In this document: positions 1-9,342 of the stretch, piece after piece
Layout: each line of letters begins with the position of its first letter
Numbering within the stretch: position 1 is the stretch's first letter
Source of the DNA: CAZYFH01 sp965249175
GTDB lineage: Bacteria; Acidobacteriota; Vicinamibacteria; Vicinamibacterales; UBA8438
Direction: 5' to 3'
NCBI GenBank assembly: GCA_965249175.1
Contig: OZ252227.1
Coordinates: 5,208,001-5,272,000 of the forward strand
Length of the DNA: 64,000 nucleotides
Position numbers and translations under genes: made by a program
The notes under the pieces: generated by a model
What the model was told of the DNA's origin: nothing
Databases searched by the model: none
What the model saw: the letters and a program-made list of their open reading frames with translations, nothing else

Positions 1-73
1 GAAAACGTCGACACAGCTCGCCGACGGCGTTACGGAGATCGTGGTGCAGCTCGACGTTCGATGCGGTGGTCAC
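1..73 (-). CDS. N-terminal fragment of a gene leaving the window, possibly acyl-CoA dehydrogenase
   Basis: A minus-strand gene starts at a GTG (73-71) and runs off the left edge of the window. An almost ideal Shine-Dalgarno (AAGGAGG) sits four bases upstream of the GTG, which makes the start convincing even though only 24 codons are visible. The peptide begins VTTASNVELHHDLRNAVGE and continues LCRRF. This resembles the N-terminal helix of some bacterial acyl-CoA dehydrogenases, but the family call is a guess from a very short stretch. The gene is divergent from the PQQ dehydrogenase that begins at 233, so the 160 bp between them should hold both promoters. I see no strong promoter there. Confidence 0.5.
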   Translation of the reverse strand, partial: MTTASNVELHHDLRNAVGELCRRF

Positions 74-232
74 GGTCCTCCTTCGGGCTCGCGGCCCGGC
101 TCGCTGCGCACATTTTGTCTTCCGCGACCGACACCTCGCAACCGCCTGGCCGGTCCCTGGTCGAGACTGGGACGATTCGCTCTGGCCGGTGACATAATCG
201 GGCTGCCTATCCCAAACGCTGAGGACGATGAC

Positions 233-1900
233 ATGACGATGAACTGGTGTCGACTCGCGGTCGCCTCGGTGCTGCTCGTGGGCGCGGCGGGCGCGACATC
301 GAGCGCTCAAGCCCAGGGCTATGTTCCGGTCACCGACGCGATGCTGGAGAACCCCGACCCGGCCGACTGGCTGAGCTGGCGCCGCACGCTCGACGGCTGG
401 GGCTACAGTCCGCTGGACGAGATCAACACGGACAATGTCCACGAGCTACAGCTCGTCTGGTCATGGGCGCTGGCTCCCGGGCTCTCGCAGGCTGCGCCAC
501 TCGTGCACGACGGCGTCATGTTCATTCCTAATCCCCGCAACATCGTGCACGCGGTGGACGCGGTGACCGGGGATCGCCTCTGGGAATACAGCCGCGAGTT
601 CGAGGCGTCGGACGCGCTCGACGCCGTCGGGGCCGGCATGCGCACGCGCTCGATTGCGATCCACGGCGACAAGATCTACGTCAACACATCGGACGCGCAC
701 ATCGTCGCGCTCGACGCGCGGACGGGGGACGTCGCATGGGACGCCACGGTCGCCGACTATACACTCGGCTACCGGTATACCAGTGGACCGATCGTCGTGA
801 GGGGAAAGATCGTCGCCGGCATGACCGGGTGCCAAAACTACAAGAACGACGTCTGTTTCATCTCCGCGCACGATGCCGAGACCGGTGAGGAGGTGTGGCG
901 CACATCGACCATCGCCCGCCCCGGCGAGCCCGGCGGCGACACGTGGGGCGATCTTCCGCTGACGTATCGTGCCGGCGGCGATTCGTGGATTCCCGGCAGC
1001 TACGATCCGTCGACCGGCCTGACGTATTGGTCGACCTCACAGGCCAAGCCGTGGGCCCGTGTCTCCCGTGGCACGGACGGGGATGCCTTGTACACGAACA
1101 GCGTGCTGGCGCTCGACCCGGAGACCGGCGCCCTCGAGTGGTACTACCAGTTCGTCCCGGGCGAAACCCACGACCTGGATGAGGTGTTCGAAAGCGTCCT
1201 CATCGACCACGACGGACGGCGCTCCCTCTTCAAGATGGGCAAGATGGGGATCCTCTGGGAGATCGACCGGTCGACCGGCGCCTTCGTGGCCGCACACGAT
1301 CTCGGCTACCAGAACGTGATCGACGTCGACCCGCAAACGGGCGAGGTCACGTATCGGCCGGGGATGATCCCGCAAGCCGACGTCGAGCTCGAGTTCTGTC
1401 CCGACCTGTTGGGTGTCCGCAACTGGCGCGCGAGCGCCTATCACCCCGATACGCAGGCGCTCTATATCCCGATCCACCCGACCTGCGTCTCGGGGATGTT
1501 CACCGAGCTCGAGCGTCAGGAAGGCAACGACTACTACGCCGACCGCGGATTTCTCCAGCGGCAGAGCACGGTCCACCCCGCGAGTGAGGGCTACCCCGGT
1601 CACCTCATCGCGATGGACATCAACAGCGGCGAGCTCCTGTGGCGGCATTCAATGGACACGCGTCCAGGGTCCGCGGCACTGACGACGGGAGGGGGCCTCG
1701 TGATCGCCGCCGACACCGACCGGCATCTCTACGCCCACGACGCCGAGACGGGCGATGTCCTGTTCCAGACCCGGCTGCCCGCCTCGGTCCAGGGGTTCCC
1801 GATCACCTACGCCGTTGACGGGCGGCAGTACCTCGCGGCTCCGGTCGGAGGTAACCGGTCGAACGCGATCTACGTATTCGCGCTGCCCGCCCGACCCTGA
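233..1900 (+). CDS. Secreted PQQ-dependent alcohol dehydrogenase-like quinoprotein
   Basis: A periplasmic quinoprotein of the methanol/ethanol dehydrogenase type, expected to oxidise an alcohol or aldehyde with PQQ. The ATG at 233 is chosen because GAGGA lies just upstream and the product opens with a clean signal peptide (about residues 1-28, cut near SAQAQ). The open frame runs further upstream but has no secretion signal there. The body is an eight-bladed propeller with WR/WE-type blade motifs such as DAETGEEVWR. It keeps a cysteine pair (GCQNYKNDVC, about residues 200-208) and the GGDSWIPGSYDP and PGETHDLDE motifs around the PQQ site. At 555 residues it lacks the cytochrome c domain found in its homologue at 16250. 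It is followed eight bases later by a Tat amidase. Confidence 0.85.
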   Translation: MTMNWCRLAVASVLLVGAAGATSSAQAQGYVPVTDAMLENPDPADWLSWRRTLDGWGYSPLDEINTDNVHELQLVWSWALAPGLSQAAPLVHDGVMFIPNPRNIVHAVDAVTGDRLWEYSREFEASDALDAVGAGMRTRSIAIHGDKIYVNTSDAHIVALDARTGDVAWDATVADYTLGYRYTSGPIVVRGKIVAGMTGCQNYKNDVCFISAHDAETGEEVWRTSTIARPGEPGGDTWGDLPLTYRAGGDSWIPGSYDPSTGLTYWSTSQAKPWARVSRGTDGDALYTNSVLALDPETGALEWYYQFVPGETHDLDEVFESVLIDHDGRRSLFKMGKMGILWEIDRSTGAFVAAHDLGYQNVIDVDPQTGEVTYRPGMIPQADVELEFCPDLLGVRNWRASAYHPDTQALYIPIHPTCVSGMFTELERQEGNDYYADRGFLQRQSTVHPASEGYPGHLIAMDINSGELLWRHSMDTRPGSAALTTGGGLVIAADTDRHLYAHDAETGDVLFQTRLPASVQGFPITYAVDGRQYLAAPVGGNRSNAIYVFALPARP

Positions 1901-1907
1901 GCAGCCC

Positions 1908-3386
1908 ATGGGATCCGACATGCCAAGAGCCTTCGATCGGCGCGAGTTTCTCACGACGAGCGCCGCGGCGGCGACGCTTTTCATGGGCCGGCCGTCATTC
2001 GGACAGCCCACCGATCCTACGAACCTGAGCATCGTGGAGGCACAGCGCCTCATTCGCACGGGCGCACTCTCGCCGCTGGAGCTCGTCGAGGCCTACGTCG
2101 ATCGCATCCGGCGCCTGGACGGTCGCCTCAACGCCTTCGTCACGGTGACCGAGGAGCGCGCCCTCGCGCGCGCGCGTGCGCTCCAGGCGGAGCTGGCGGA
2201 CGGCCGGTGGCGGGGGCCCCTGCACGGCATTCCGATCGCGCTGAAGGACAACATCGACACGGCGGGCGTACGGACGACCGCCGCGAGCGCCGTGTTCGCC
2301 GACCGCGTACCGGATACGGACGCCGCGGTGGTGACGCGGCTCGAGGCGGCCGGCGCCATCATCCTGGGCAAGCTCAACATGCACGAGTTCGCCTACGGCG
2401 CAACGTCCGCGTTCACTCGAACCGGTCCCGTCCGCAATCCCTGGGACGTGAATCGCATCCCCGGCGGGTCGTCCGGCGGCTCCGGCACGGCGGTCGCCGC
2501 GCGGCTGTGTGCCGGGGCGCTGGGCACCGATACCGGAGGGTCGGTCCGTATACCGGCCGCGCACTGCGGCATCGTCGGGCTGAAGGCGACCTATGGCCTG
2601 GCGAGCATCCGCGGCATCGTTCCACTCAGCGTCTCACTCGACCACGTCGGCCCGATGTGTCGCACGGTCGCCGATACCGCGCTCATGTTGCAAGCGATGG
2701 CCGGCTACGATCCGCGCGACATCCCCAGCATCCGCGCCGACATCGCGGACTATGCGAGCGCGCTCAGGCGACCGACATCGGCGCTGCGCCTCGGCGTGCC
2801 ACGCACATCGTTCTACGACAACGTCGACCCCCAGATCCTGGCGGCTGTCGAGCGGGCGCTCGATGTCCTGGATGACCTGACGGCGAGCACGCACGATGTG
2901 GAGCTTCCGCCTCGGCCGGAGGCCGGCACCGTGCTGGTCGAGGCCTACGCGTATCACGCCGATCTCCTTGCCGAAAAGCGCGATCTGTATGACCCGAGCA
3001 CGCTCGAGCGCATCGAGCGCGGCGCACAGGTAGCCGCGAGCGACTACGCCGACGCGCTCTATCAGCTCACGCTCGTGAGAAAGGCGATTGCGGCGGTGTT
3101 CGAGGACGTCGACGTTTTGGTCACCCCGACCCTGGTGCAGCTTCCGGTCAGCATCGAAGCGGCGCAGCTGTCGCCGGGCGAGATAACCGGGATCCTGGTG
3201 CGCAACACGGCGCCATTCAACACGTATGGCATACCCGCGATCACCGTCCCGTGCGGCTTCAGCCGCGAAGGCTTGCCCATCGGGTTGCAGCTCTGTGGCC
3301 GCGCCCTGGGCGAAGTCGACGTGCTCGCCCTCGCCCACGCATACGAGCAAGCGACCGACTGGCACGACCGCACACCGCCGATGTGA
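1908..3386 (+). CDS. Tat-exported amidase signature family hydrolase
   Basis: Amidase-signature serine hydrolase that should cleave an amide bond in an unknown substrate outside the cytoplasm. Counting from ATG 1908, residues 10-30 form a twin-arginine signal (DRREFLTTSAAAATLF). An ATG at 1920 would also keep this signal. The Ser-cisSer-Lys triad is visible as K113 (ALKDNID), S189 (GGSSGGSG) and S212 (DTGGSVRIPA). The 492-residue length is normal for the family. It starts 8 bp after the PQQ dehydrogenase and is probably cotranscribed with it and with fxsA. Two further amidases lie at 19789 and 27032, the last also with a Tat signal. Confidence 0.88.
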   Translation: MGSDMPRAFDRREFLTTSAAAATLFMGRPSFGQPTDPTNLSIVEAQRLIRTGALSPLELVEAYVDRIRRLDGRLNAFVTVTEERALARARALQAELADGRWRGPLHGIPIALKDNIDTAGVRTTAASAVFADRVPDTDAAVVTRLEAAGAIILGKLNMHEFAYGATSAFTRTGPVRNPWDVNRIPGGSSGGSGTAVAARLCAGALGTDTGGSVRIPAAHCGIVGLKATYGLASIRGIVPLSVSLDHVGPMCRTVADTALMLQAMAGYDPRDIPSIRADIADYASALRRPTSALRLGVPRTSFYDNVDPQILAAVERALDVLDDLTASTHDVELPPRPEAGTVLVEAYAYHADLLAEKRDLYDPSTLERIERGAQVAASDYADALYQLTLVRKAIAAVFEDVDVLVTPTLVQLPVSIEAAQLSPGEITGILVRNTAPFNTYGIPAITVPCGFSREGLPIGLQLCGRALGEVDVLALAHAYEQATDWHDRTPPM

Positions 3387-3401
3387 GCGACAGGAAACAC
3401 C

Positions 3402-3863
3402 GTGGCACGTCTCCTACTCCTCTTCGTCTCCATTCCGGTCATCGAGCTGGTGCTGCTGATCGAGATCGGGCAGCGCGTCGGGACCCTGGCCACGGTCGGA
3501 CTCATTATCGTGACCGGTGTCGTCGGCGCGTCCCTGGCTCGACAGCAGGGCCTCGCCACACTGGGACGTGCGCGGGCGGATCTCAACGACGGCCGGTTGC
3601 CGGCCGAGTCGCTGATGGACGGCATGCTGATTCTCGTCGCGGCGGCGGTGCTCCTCACGCCGGGGGTGCTCACCGACGCGGTCGGTTTTCTGTTGCTCAT
3701 ACCGGTCTGCCGCCGCCACCTGAAAGGCTGGCTGAAGCAGAGGTTCGAGCGCGCGGTGCGCGCCGGGGCCGTCAACGTGACGCCGTTCGGCGGTTCGCCG
3801 GAACCGGGGCGGGCGCCGATGAAGAACGTGACGCCGCGCCGACCGGGGCACGAGTCTCGATGA
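3402..3863 (+). CDS. fxsA: FxsA family inner-membrane protein
   Basis: Small cytoplasmic-membrane protein of the FxsA family. In E. coli FxsA overexpression relieves exclusion of phage T7 by the F plasmid; the ordinary cellular role is unknown. The 153-residue product starts at GTG 3402. It has an N-terminal hydrophobic helix (about residues 3-25), a second (28-45) containing the small-residue run VTGVVGASLARQQG, and a third (about 72-100) around LLTPGVLTDAVGFLLLIP, the family's most recognisable motif. A basic tail follows. It lies 15 bp after the amidase stop, probably in the same transcript. Confidence 0.85.
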   Translation: MARLLLLFVSIPVIELVLLIEIGQRVGTLATVGLIIVTGVVGASLARQQGLATLGRARADLNDGRLPAESLMDGMLILVAAAVLLTPGVLTDAVGFLLLIPVCRRHLKGWLKQRFERAVRAGAVNVTPFGGSPEPGRAPMKNVTPRRPGHESR

Positions 3864-3926
3864 CGCTTGTGCGAAGAGCTGCAGCGCGTTGTCTGGCTGA
3901 CAACGAACGACGCTTGGACCGCATCA

Positions 3927-3969
3927 GGTCACCACGACGGTGTGACCACATTTCTGTAGACTTGTAGTC
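3927..3969 (+). promoter_or_regulatory. Candidate operator region of the toxin-antitoxin operon
   Basis: Two inverted repeats lie within 65 bp upstream of the antitoxin start. The first (3927-3947) pairs GGTCACCAC with GGTGTGACC, eight of nine positions complementary around a 3-bp centre. The second (3959-3969) is GACT-TGT-AGTC. Phd-type antitoxins usually bind palindromes at their own promoter, so these are plausible autoregulatory operators. No footprint or conserved promoter box proves it. Confidence 0.4.
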
Positions 3970-3991
3970 ACATGTATGCTTTGGTGCTGGA

Positions 3992-4264
3992 ATGGACACG
4001 GTAGGGATTCGCGAGCTCAAAGCGCAGCTGAGCCAACATCTGAGACGGGTCCGAGCGGGAGCTCGACTGGTGGTCACCGACCGCGGCCGTTCGATTGCGA
4101 CCATTGGTCCGGTGGAGCCGACCGCTGACGTCAGCTGGGCGAGCCGGATGGTCGCCGAAGGCAGAGCGCAGTGGGGCGGCGGCAAGCCCGCCGGCTCGAA
4201 TCCGCCGGTGTCGGTCGATCCCGACCGGACGGTGTCGACCGCGGTGCTCGAGGATCGGCGGTGA
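3992..4264 (+). CDS. Phd/YefM family antitoxin
   Basis: Type II antitoxin of the prevent-host-death (Phd/YefM) family. The 90-residue product has the classic N-terminal DNA-binding half: VGIRELKAQLSQHLRRVRAG, then LVVTDRGRSIATIGPVE. The disordered, proline-rich C-terminus is where such antitoxins wrap the toxin. It should repress its own operon and neutralise the PIN toxin encoded immediately downstream. Its TGA overlaps the toxin's GTG start by three bases (GTGA), so translation is coupled. Confidence 0.88.
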   Translation: MDTVGIRELKAQLSQHLRRVRAGARLVVTDRGRSIATIGPVEPTADVSWASRMVAEGRAQWGGGKPAGSNPPVSVDPDRTVSTAVLEDRR

Positions 4265-4695
4265 CGCTGTATCTGGATACGAGCAGCCTGGTCAAGCTCT
4301 ATGTCGATGAGCCGGATACGGACGTCGTGCGGCAGCTGGTCAACAACGCGGCGATTGTGGCGACGTCACTGATTGCCTACCCGGAAACCCGCGCCGCGCT
4401 CGCGCGCCGGCGTCGAGAGGGGGCACTGCGCGCGTCCGCCTTCACGTCCGCGAAGCGAGCGTTCGAGGCGGACTGGCACACGTGCCTCGCCATCAGCGTG
4501 TCCGCATCACTCTGTCGAGAGGCGGGCCAACTGGCGGAGCGCTACCGGTTGCGCGGCTACGACAGCGTTCACCTGGCATCGTTTGCGGAGGTCGTCCGAC
4601 ACGCGGGAGCCGCCGAGACGAGATTCTCGAGTTTTGATGCCCCGCTCAATCGGGCGGCCCGCTCGCTGGCCCGCAGCCTCGCGCGTCCGATGTGA
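4261..4695 (+). CDS. PIN-domain VapC-type toxin
   Basis: Ribonuclease toxin of the PIN/VapC family, partner of the Phd-type antitoxin just upstream. GTG 4261 is chosen because it overlaps the antitoxin stop and puts the first acidic residue in its usual place (TLYLDTSSLVKLYVDE, D5). Later acidic positions of the metal site appear around YPETRAALAR, YDSVHLAS and FSSFDAPLNRAAR. The 144-residue length is typical. The pair sits at the edge of a decayed, IS-containing region, as mobile toxin-antitoxin modules often do. Confidence 0.88.
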   Translation: MTLYLDTSSLVKLYVDEPDTDVVRQLVNNAAIVATSLIAYPETRAALARRRREGALRASAFTSAKRAFEADWHTCLAISVSASLCREAGQLAERYRLRGYDSVHLASFAEVVRHAGAAETRFSSFDAPLNRAARSLARSLARPM

Positions 4696-4979
4696 TCCGG
4701 CCCACACGCCCGGAGAGTGCCGCGGCGGCGAGGGATGTCCGTCCTGCACTCGCGGTCCTTCCGCTCGCGAACCGTGGCGGCGCACTGGACGATCGGCACT
4801 TCGCCGACGGCGTGCGTGACGAACTGCGGACCAACTTGTCACGGATCCCCGGACTCACGATGATGTCGCTCGGTGTCGTCGAGGAGTACCGAGAAGCCCC
4901 AAGCCGGCATTCGATCGACATTCCCTCATTGTCGGGCTGTGGTGCCCTTCGCTTCTGGGAATGTGCCGTCAGGGGTTGA
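4692..4979 (+). pseudogene. Remnant of a FlgO/TolB-N-like domain protein
   Basis: A short reading frame that starts on GTG overlapping the vapC stop. It carries a recognisable piece of a domain found in bacterial TPR/adenylate-cyclase-like and FlgO proteins: ALAVLPLANRGGALDDRHFA followed by GVRDELRTNLSRIPGLTMMS. After about residue 70 it degenerates, and its end overlaps the 3' end of the HNH gene on the other strand. It looks like a broken N-terminal fragment, not a functional 95-residue protein. A similar domain is intact at the N-terminus of the 60774-63647 protein. Confidence 0.5.
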
Positions 4980-6007
4980 TCCGATCGTGGGCCGCCAAAG
5001 CACATCGATCGCCCACGCGAGATCAAGCCGCTCCCCGTGCCAATGCGGGGTCGCCGTGTGCCCGTCGATCGTGATGCCGGACGCGGCAAGCCGTGACGTC
5101 GTCGGCCCAAGCGCGACGTCATCCCATCGCGGCGCGGACGGAGCCGCGGGTAACAGACGACCATCGGGCACGTAGAAGCACACGCCACCGTCGTCGCAGA
5201 GTGTGATCTTGAACCCCGCTTCCTGGACGGCGCGGTGGTGCCGCCTACACAGCAGGACCAGGTTCTCGAGGCTGGTCGCACCGCCCTGGGCCCAGTGGCG
5301 GACGTGGTGCGCATCGCAGTGCCTGGCGTTGCCGCCGGGGAAGCGACATCGGCGATCGCGCGCCGTCAATGCACGGCGCAAGGCCGGCGGTACCGTCCGT
5401 GTCTTCCGCCCGACATCAAGTGTCCGGCCATCGCGACCGTGCCGCATCCGGACGGTCGCCGCGTCGCACGCCATCCGTCTGGACGTTGCCGCGGAAACGT
5501 ACGGGCCATCCTCCAGGGCGGATTGGCCCGACTCGTCGTCGTTCTCCAATACACCTTCGTCGACGTGGACGACGACCTGATATCGATCGCCGGCAGTCCC
5601 TCGGTCGAGATCGGCCGCCAAGGCGCTCTCGGCGATGAGGCCGAGCGCGTCCGCACGGCGCTGCCCGCTCGTCACCTCCTCAGTGTGAGGATCAGTCTCC
5701 GCCGCGTCGTGCCGCAGCCGCTCGCTCGCCGCCTCGAGCGCGCGGACCACGAGTGCTCCGGCCTCCGGTGACATCCGGCCACGGATGATCACCATCCCAT
5801 CGTCGTCGACCCAGGTCCTGCAGCTCCCGCCTCTCGTATCGTCGCTTCTCATCCGTGGCCTCCGCCACCCGATCGACCCGCCGCCACGCCCGCACCAGCC
5901 GCTCGACGTGAGCGGCAGTTCCACACCGCCACCAACCAGGAGCCCCCATCGCTCGCGCCGGACACCAAGCCAGGAGAGATAGACGCCACTGACCACACAC
6001 AGTGTGG

Positions 6008-7207
6008 CTAGGGTGTCCAGTTCCGCAAAGGTGTTGACAGTTCCAACCACGTGTTCGCTGCGCGCGCCGGCCCCATCGGGTGAGGCCGGCGTGCTCGCTC
6101 AAGCGGCAACGGCCCCTCGGAAGACCGTGGCCGGCGTCCGGCCTCGGAGGCGATAGCCACGATGTGGTCGGTGCCCGTTGTAGAACACCAAGAACCGGTC
6201 CAACGACCGTTGCAGGGCGCGGGCCGAGGTGAAGTAGGGCCGACGGAACGCGACGCGCCAGTGCTCATGGAGGATCGTTCCCTGCAGCCGTTCCACGAAT
6301 CCGTTGGTCCAGGCATGGCGCGGCTTCGTCCGGGTGTGCGTCACCTGGTGGACCGCACTCGCGGAGACGAACCCCGCCTTGAACTCCTTGCCGTTGTCCG
6401 GCAACACACGCCGCAGTTGCCAGCCCGCCGCCCGGTAGCCCGGCAGCACCACCTCGACGAGGAAGGCCGCCATCAGGGCCGCCGTGACCTCGCCGACGAC
6501 GATCCGCGCCCACCCGTACGACGAGGCGCAATCACACGCCGTCAGCTGCCAGACCTTGCCCACGCCCTTCAGCTTCCCGATGTAGAAGCTGTCGAGCGAA
6601 CACAGGCGGCGGCGGCCGCTCCGCCACGACATGGCGGCCCCGCCGCCGCCGCCGCACCGTGCGTTCGGTCAGCAGGCCGGTGGCGGCACGGTGCTCCTCG
6701 AGCACGGCCAACCGGGCCAGGCGGTGATTCAGCCCGACCCGGCGCAAGACCCGCCAGACGGTCACCGGCGCGATGGCGTGTCCTTGCCGGGCCAGTCGGT
6801 CGCTCACCCACTGCGGCCCGCGGGTCGGCCAGGCCTAGGCTTCGGCGATCACCCGCCGCTCGTCAATCACGCTGAGCTCGGGGGCACGCCCCCGCCGGGC
6901 GGTCCGCCGTTTCGGCTGCAGCCCGTCGGCCCCGTCGCGCGTCAGCCGAGCCCGCCATCGATAGAACACCGTCCGCGACACGTCGTCGCGTCGACACGTC
7001 GCGCTCACGTTGCCACTGCGCTGCGCCGCCCGCAGAACCCGCAGCCGGAACCCTTGTATGCTGTCGTCGAGGGTCATTGGGTACCTTCCTTTCGCGCTTC
7101 TTGGTCCAAAGAAACTGCGTGGAAGGATAGGCCACTTGGCCCTCGTTCTATCTCCGCTGTCAGACAGCCGAGACTGTCAACACTAAAGCGAAACTGTTCA
7201 CACTAGA
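6008..7207 (-). mobile_element. IS481-family insertion sequence
   Basis: An element of about 1.2 kb bounded by imperfect terminal inverted repeats. The right end, read inward, is CTAGTGTGAACAGTTTCGCT and then TTAGTGTTGACAGTC. The left end is CTAGGGTGTCCAGTTCCGCA and then AAGGTGTTGACAGTT. About 26 of 36 positions match. Both ends abut CTAG, and IS481-type elements are known to target NCTAGN. The host gene (DUF222/HNH) is recognisable on both sides, which fixes the boundaries within a few bases. The transposase inside is broken. Confidence 0.8.
6099..7077 (-). pseudogene. IS481-family transposase, inactivated
   Basis: DDE transposase with an N-terminal helix-turn-helix (GNVSATCRRDDVSRTVFYRW) and a C-terminal rve integrase core. 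It starts at ATG 7077 after a GGAAGG ribosome site. One in-frame TAG at 6837-6835 interrupts the linker (IAEA*AWPTRGPQ). A frameshift near 6630 moves the catalytic core into another frame. The core still shows DSFYIGKLKGVGKVWQLTACD, split here for length, LPDNGKEF and FVERLQGTILHEHW, which hold the D, D and E of the active site. With a nonsense codon and a frameshift this copy cannot make a full transposase. Confidence 0.85.
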
Positions 7208-9342
7208 AGCTCGTAAGTGGCGGCCTGGATGCGGGCTGACAGCCCGGCAATCGCGTCGCCGAGCTGTTCGATCTCCTGTAGCCGGCGGGTTGCCGCTGGA
7301 GGGATGGAAGCGCCGAATGGGGTTCGTGGCAGGGGTTCGTCGTCGATCATGATCCATGATAACCCCTTGTTTTTCAATCGCTTGAGTGCTCGAACGACGG
7401 CCGAGCGGAGTCAAAACCACCGCTGACGTCGAAGTCTCGGGCTCGATGCCGCCGAATGGCGCGCAGGCCCTCGTGCGGAGCATTCGTCGCGCCGAGGTCG
7501 ACCGTTCGCGGCGCGAAACCTGTCAAGCGAAAAATGCGAAACCCGATCGAAAATGCGCCACGTCCACCCCCCGAGCGAGCCCTCAACGTGCGCTCATCGC
7601 CACGCCTCCATAATCGGTCCACGTCGGCGATGACGTCTCCGAGACCTTGGCGCGGGTCATCGATCGGGACCCGACTGGGCCGCGCTCCCGGATGGCGTGC
7701 CACCGGTCCTGCGCACGTTCCTTCGCCGCTGCCTCCAGAAGAATCCACGGGAGCGCATTCGTGACATCGGCGACGTGAGTTTGGCGATGGAGGGCGCGTT
7801 CGAGATACCCATCCAACCCCAACCCGAGCACACCGTGGCGCTGCCGCTTCGGGTCTGGCAGCGGCCAGTGGCGATTGCGAGCATCGTTGTGCTCGCTGTC
7901 CTGGTCACCGGCCTCGCAATCTGGGGTTTCGCACGGCCCGACGGGGTTCGAGCGAACGTCACGCGTTTGGTTGTTCCCCAATCTGACACGGCGACGTTCG
8001 GCTTCGTGGGGCCCTACCCTGACCTCCGCCGTTTCCGCCGACGGCACGCAGATGGTCTCAACGGACGAGCCCAGAACGGAGCGGCGGAGCTCCACGTGCG
8101 ACGCCTCGACCGGTTCGTCAGCGTGCCGCTGCACGGCTCGGACGGCGGCCGTGGCCCATTTTTTTCGCCTAACGGTGAGTGGGTCGGCTTCGTCGGTGCG
8201 GTCACCAATGCTCTGCGCAAGGTATCGATACTGGGCGGGCCGCCGGTGACGTTGACCGTGCTTCCTGGCGGAATCCTCGGAGCCAGTTGGGGGTCGGACG
8301 ACCAGATCATCGTGGGCGCGTCGAGCGGGGGCCTGGTGCGAGTGTCAGGAGGAGGTGGCGAACCCGAGAATCTCACGACGCTCGACGCCGACGGAGGTGA
8401 AGTCGGCCACGTCTGGCCCGCCGTGATCCCAGGGCGCGGGGCGGTGCTGTTCGTGACCACGATGAGCAGGGGCCGGCAGGCCCCGCTGTCGAATCCACAG
8501 CTCGCCGTTCTCGCGCTCGACACGGGTGAGGTGACGCGACTCGGGCTCGCCGGGGTCAGCCCGCGGTATGTTGCGACGGGCCATATCGTTTACGGCGTCA
8601 TGGATGGCAGTCTGCGGGTGGTGCCGTTCGACGTCGACTCGCTCGAAGTCACCGGCACCCCCATTCCGATACTCGAGGACGTCGTGGTAAAGACATCGGG
8701 TGCAGCGGGCTTCGCCGTGTCGGATCAGGGGACGCTCGTGTACGCAAGTGGCGCCCGGGGTCCTCTGGGTGTACGACCTGTCAGGTGGCACGCAGATTCA
8801 ACAGCTGACGTTGGACGGGATCAGTCAACGCCCCCTCTGGTCTCCTGACAGCGAACGCATTACGTTCGCATCGGATCGGGATGGGACGATGAGCCTTTAC
8901 CAGGTGCGTGCCGATGGCAGTGGCGTACCGGACCGGCTGACGACGGCCGAGGCGCGCACGGAGCATTGGCCGGGGGCTGGTCCCGAGACGGCCAGACGCT
9001 CCTGTTCAGCGTGCCCAACCAATCCCGCTTGGAGCTTTAGACGCTGTCGGCCTCCGGTCGCCAGACGCAACGTCTCCATGACACGCCTGCTAGGGCCTAT
9101 GTCGGCCCAGAACTGTCACCGGATGGTAGGTGGTTTGCCTATGCACAAGGGCGTGGCCCGCTGGCTCTGGACGTCTACGTCGAAACGTTCCCGCCGACCG
9201 GGGCGAAGCACAGGGTCTCGCAAGACGGAGGGTATTGGCCGCTCTGGTCACCAAGCGGGAATCGGTTGTTTTACCGACCACGCGCCGGGTTGGCGACAGC
9301 ACTGGGACTACGGTCCGTCGATGTCATCACGACCCCGGAGTT

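Larger units (their letters stand above)
4926..7350 (-). pseudogene. DUF222/13E12-type HNH endonuclease gene, split by an IS481 element
   Basis: A degenerate HNH nuclease gene of the 13E12/DUF222 group, a family common near mobile DNA. The first 49 codons lie at 7208-7350 (ATG at 7350; RLQEIEQLGDAIAGLSARIQ) and stop at the end of the inserted IS. The rest resumes beyond the IS at 6007. In that part, TAAHVERLVRAWRRVDRVAE is in a different frame from RTWVDDDGMVIIRGRM, with a frame break near 5820, and the stretch before it is shortened. The C-terminal HNH domain is well preserved: CRFPGG, CDAHHVRHWAQGG, LENLVLLCRRHHRAV. The usual C-terminus ends near 4975 and the frame runs on to 4926. It had several lesions besides the IS, so it is clearly inactive. 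Confidence 0.8.

Noticed and set aside
1037..1648. Long open frames on the strand opposite to many genes
   Set aside because: High GC content with codon bias creates long antisense frames. None showed recognisable domains, ribosome sites or signal peptides.
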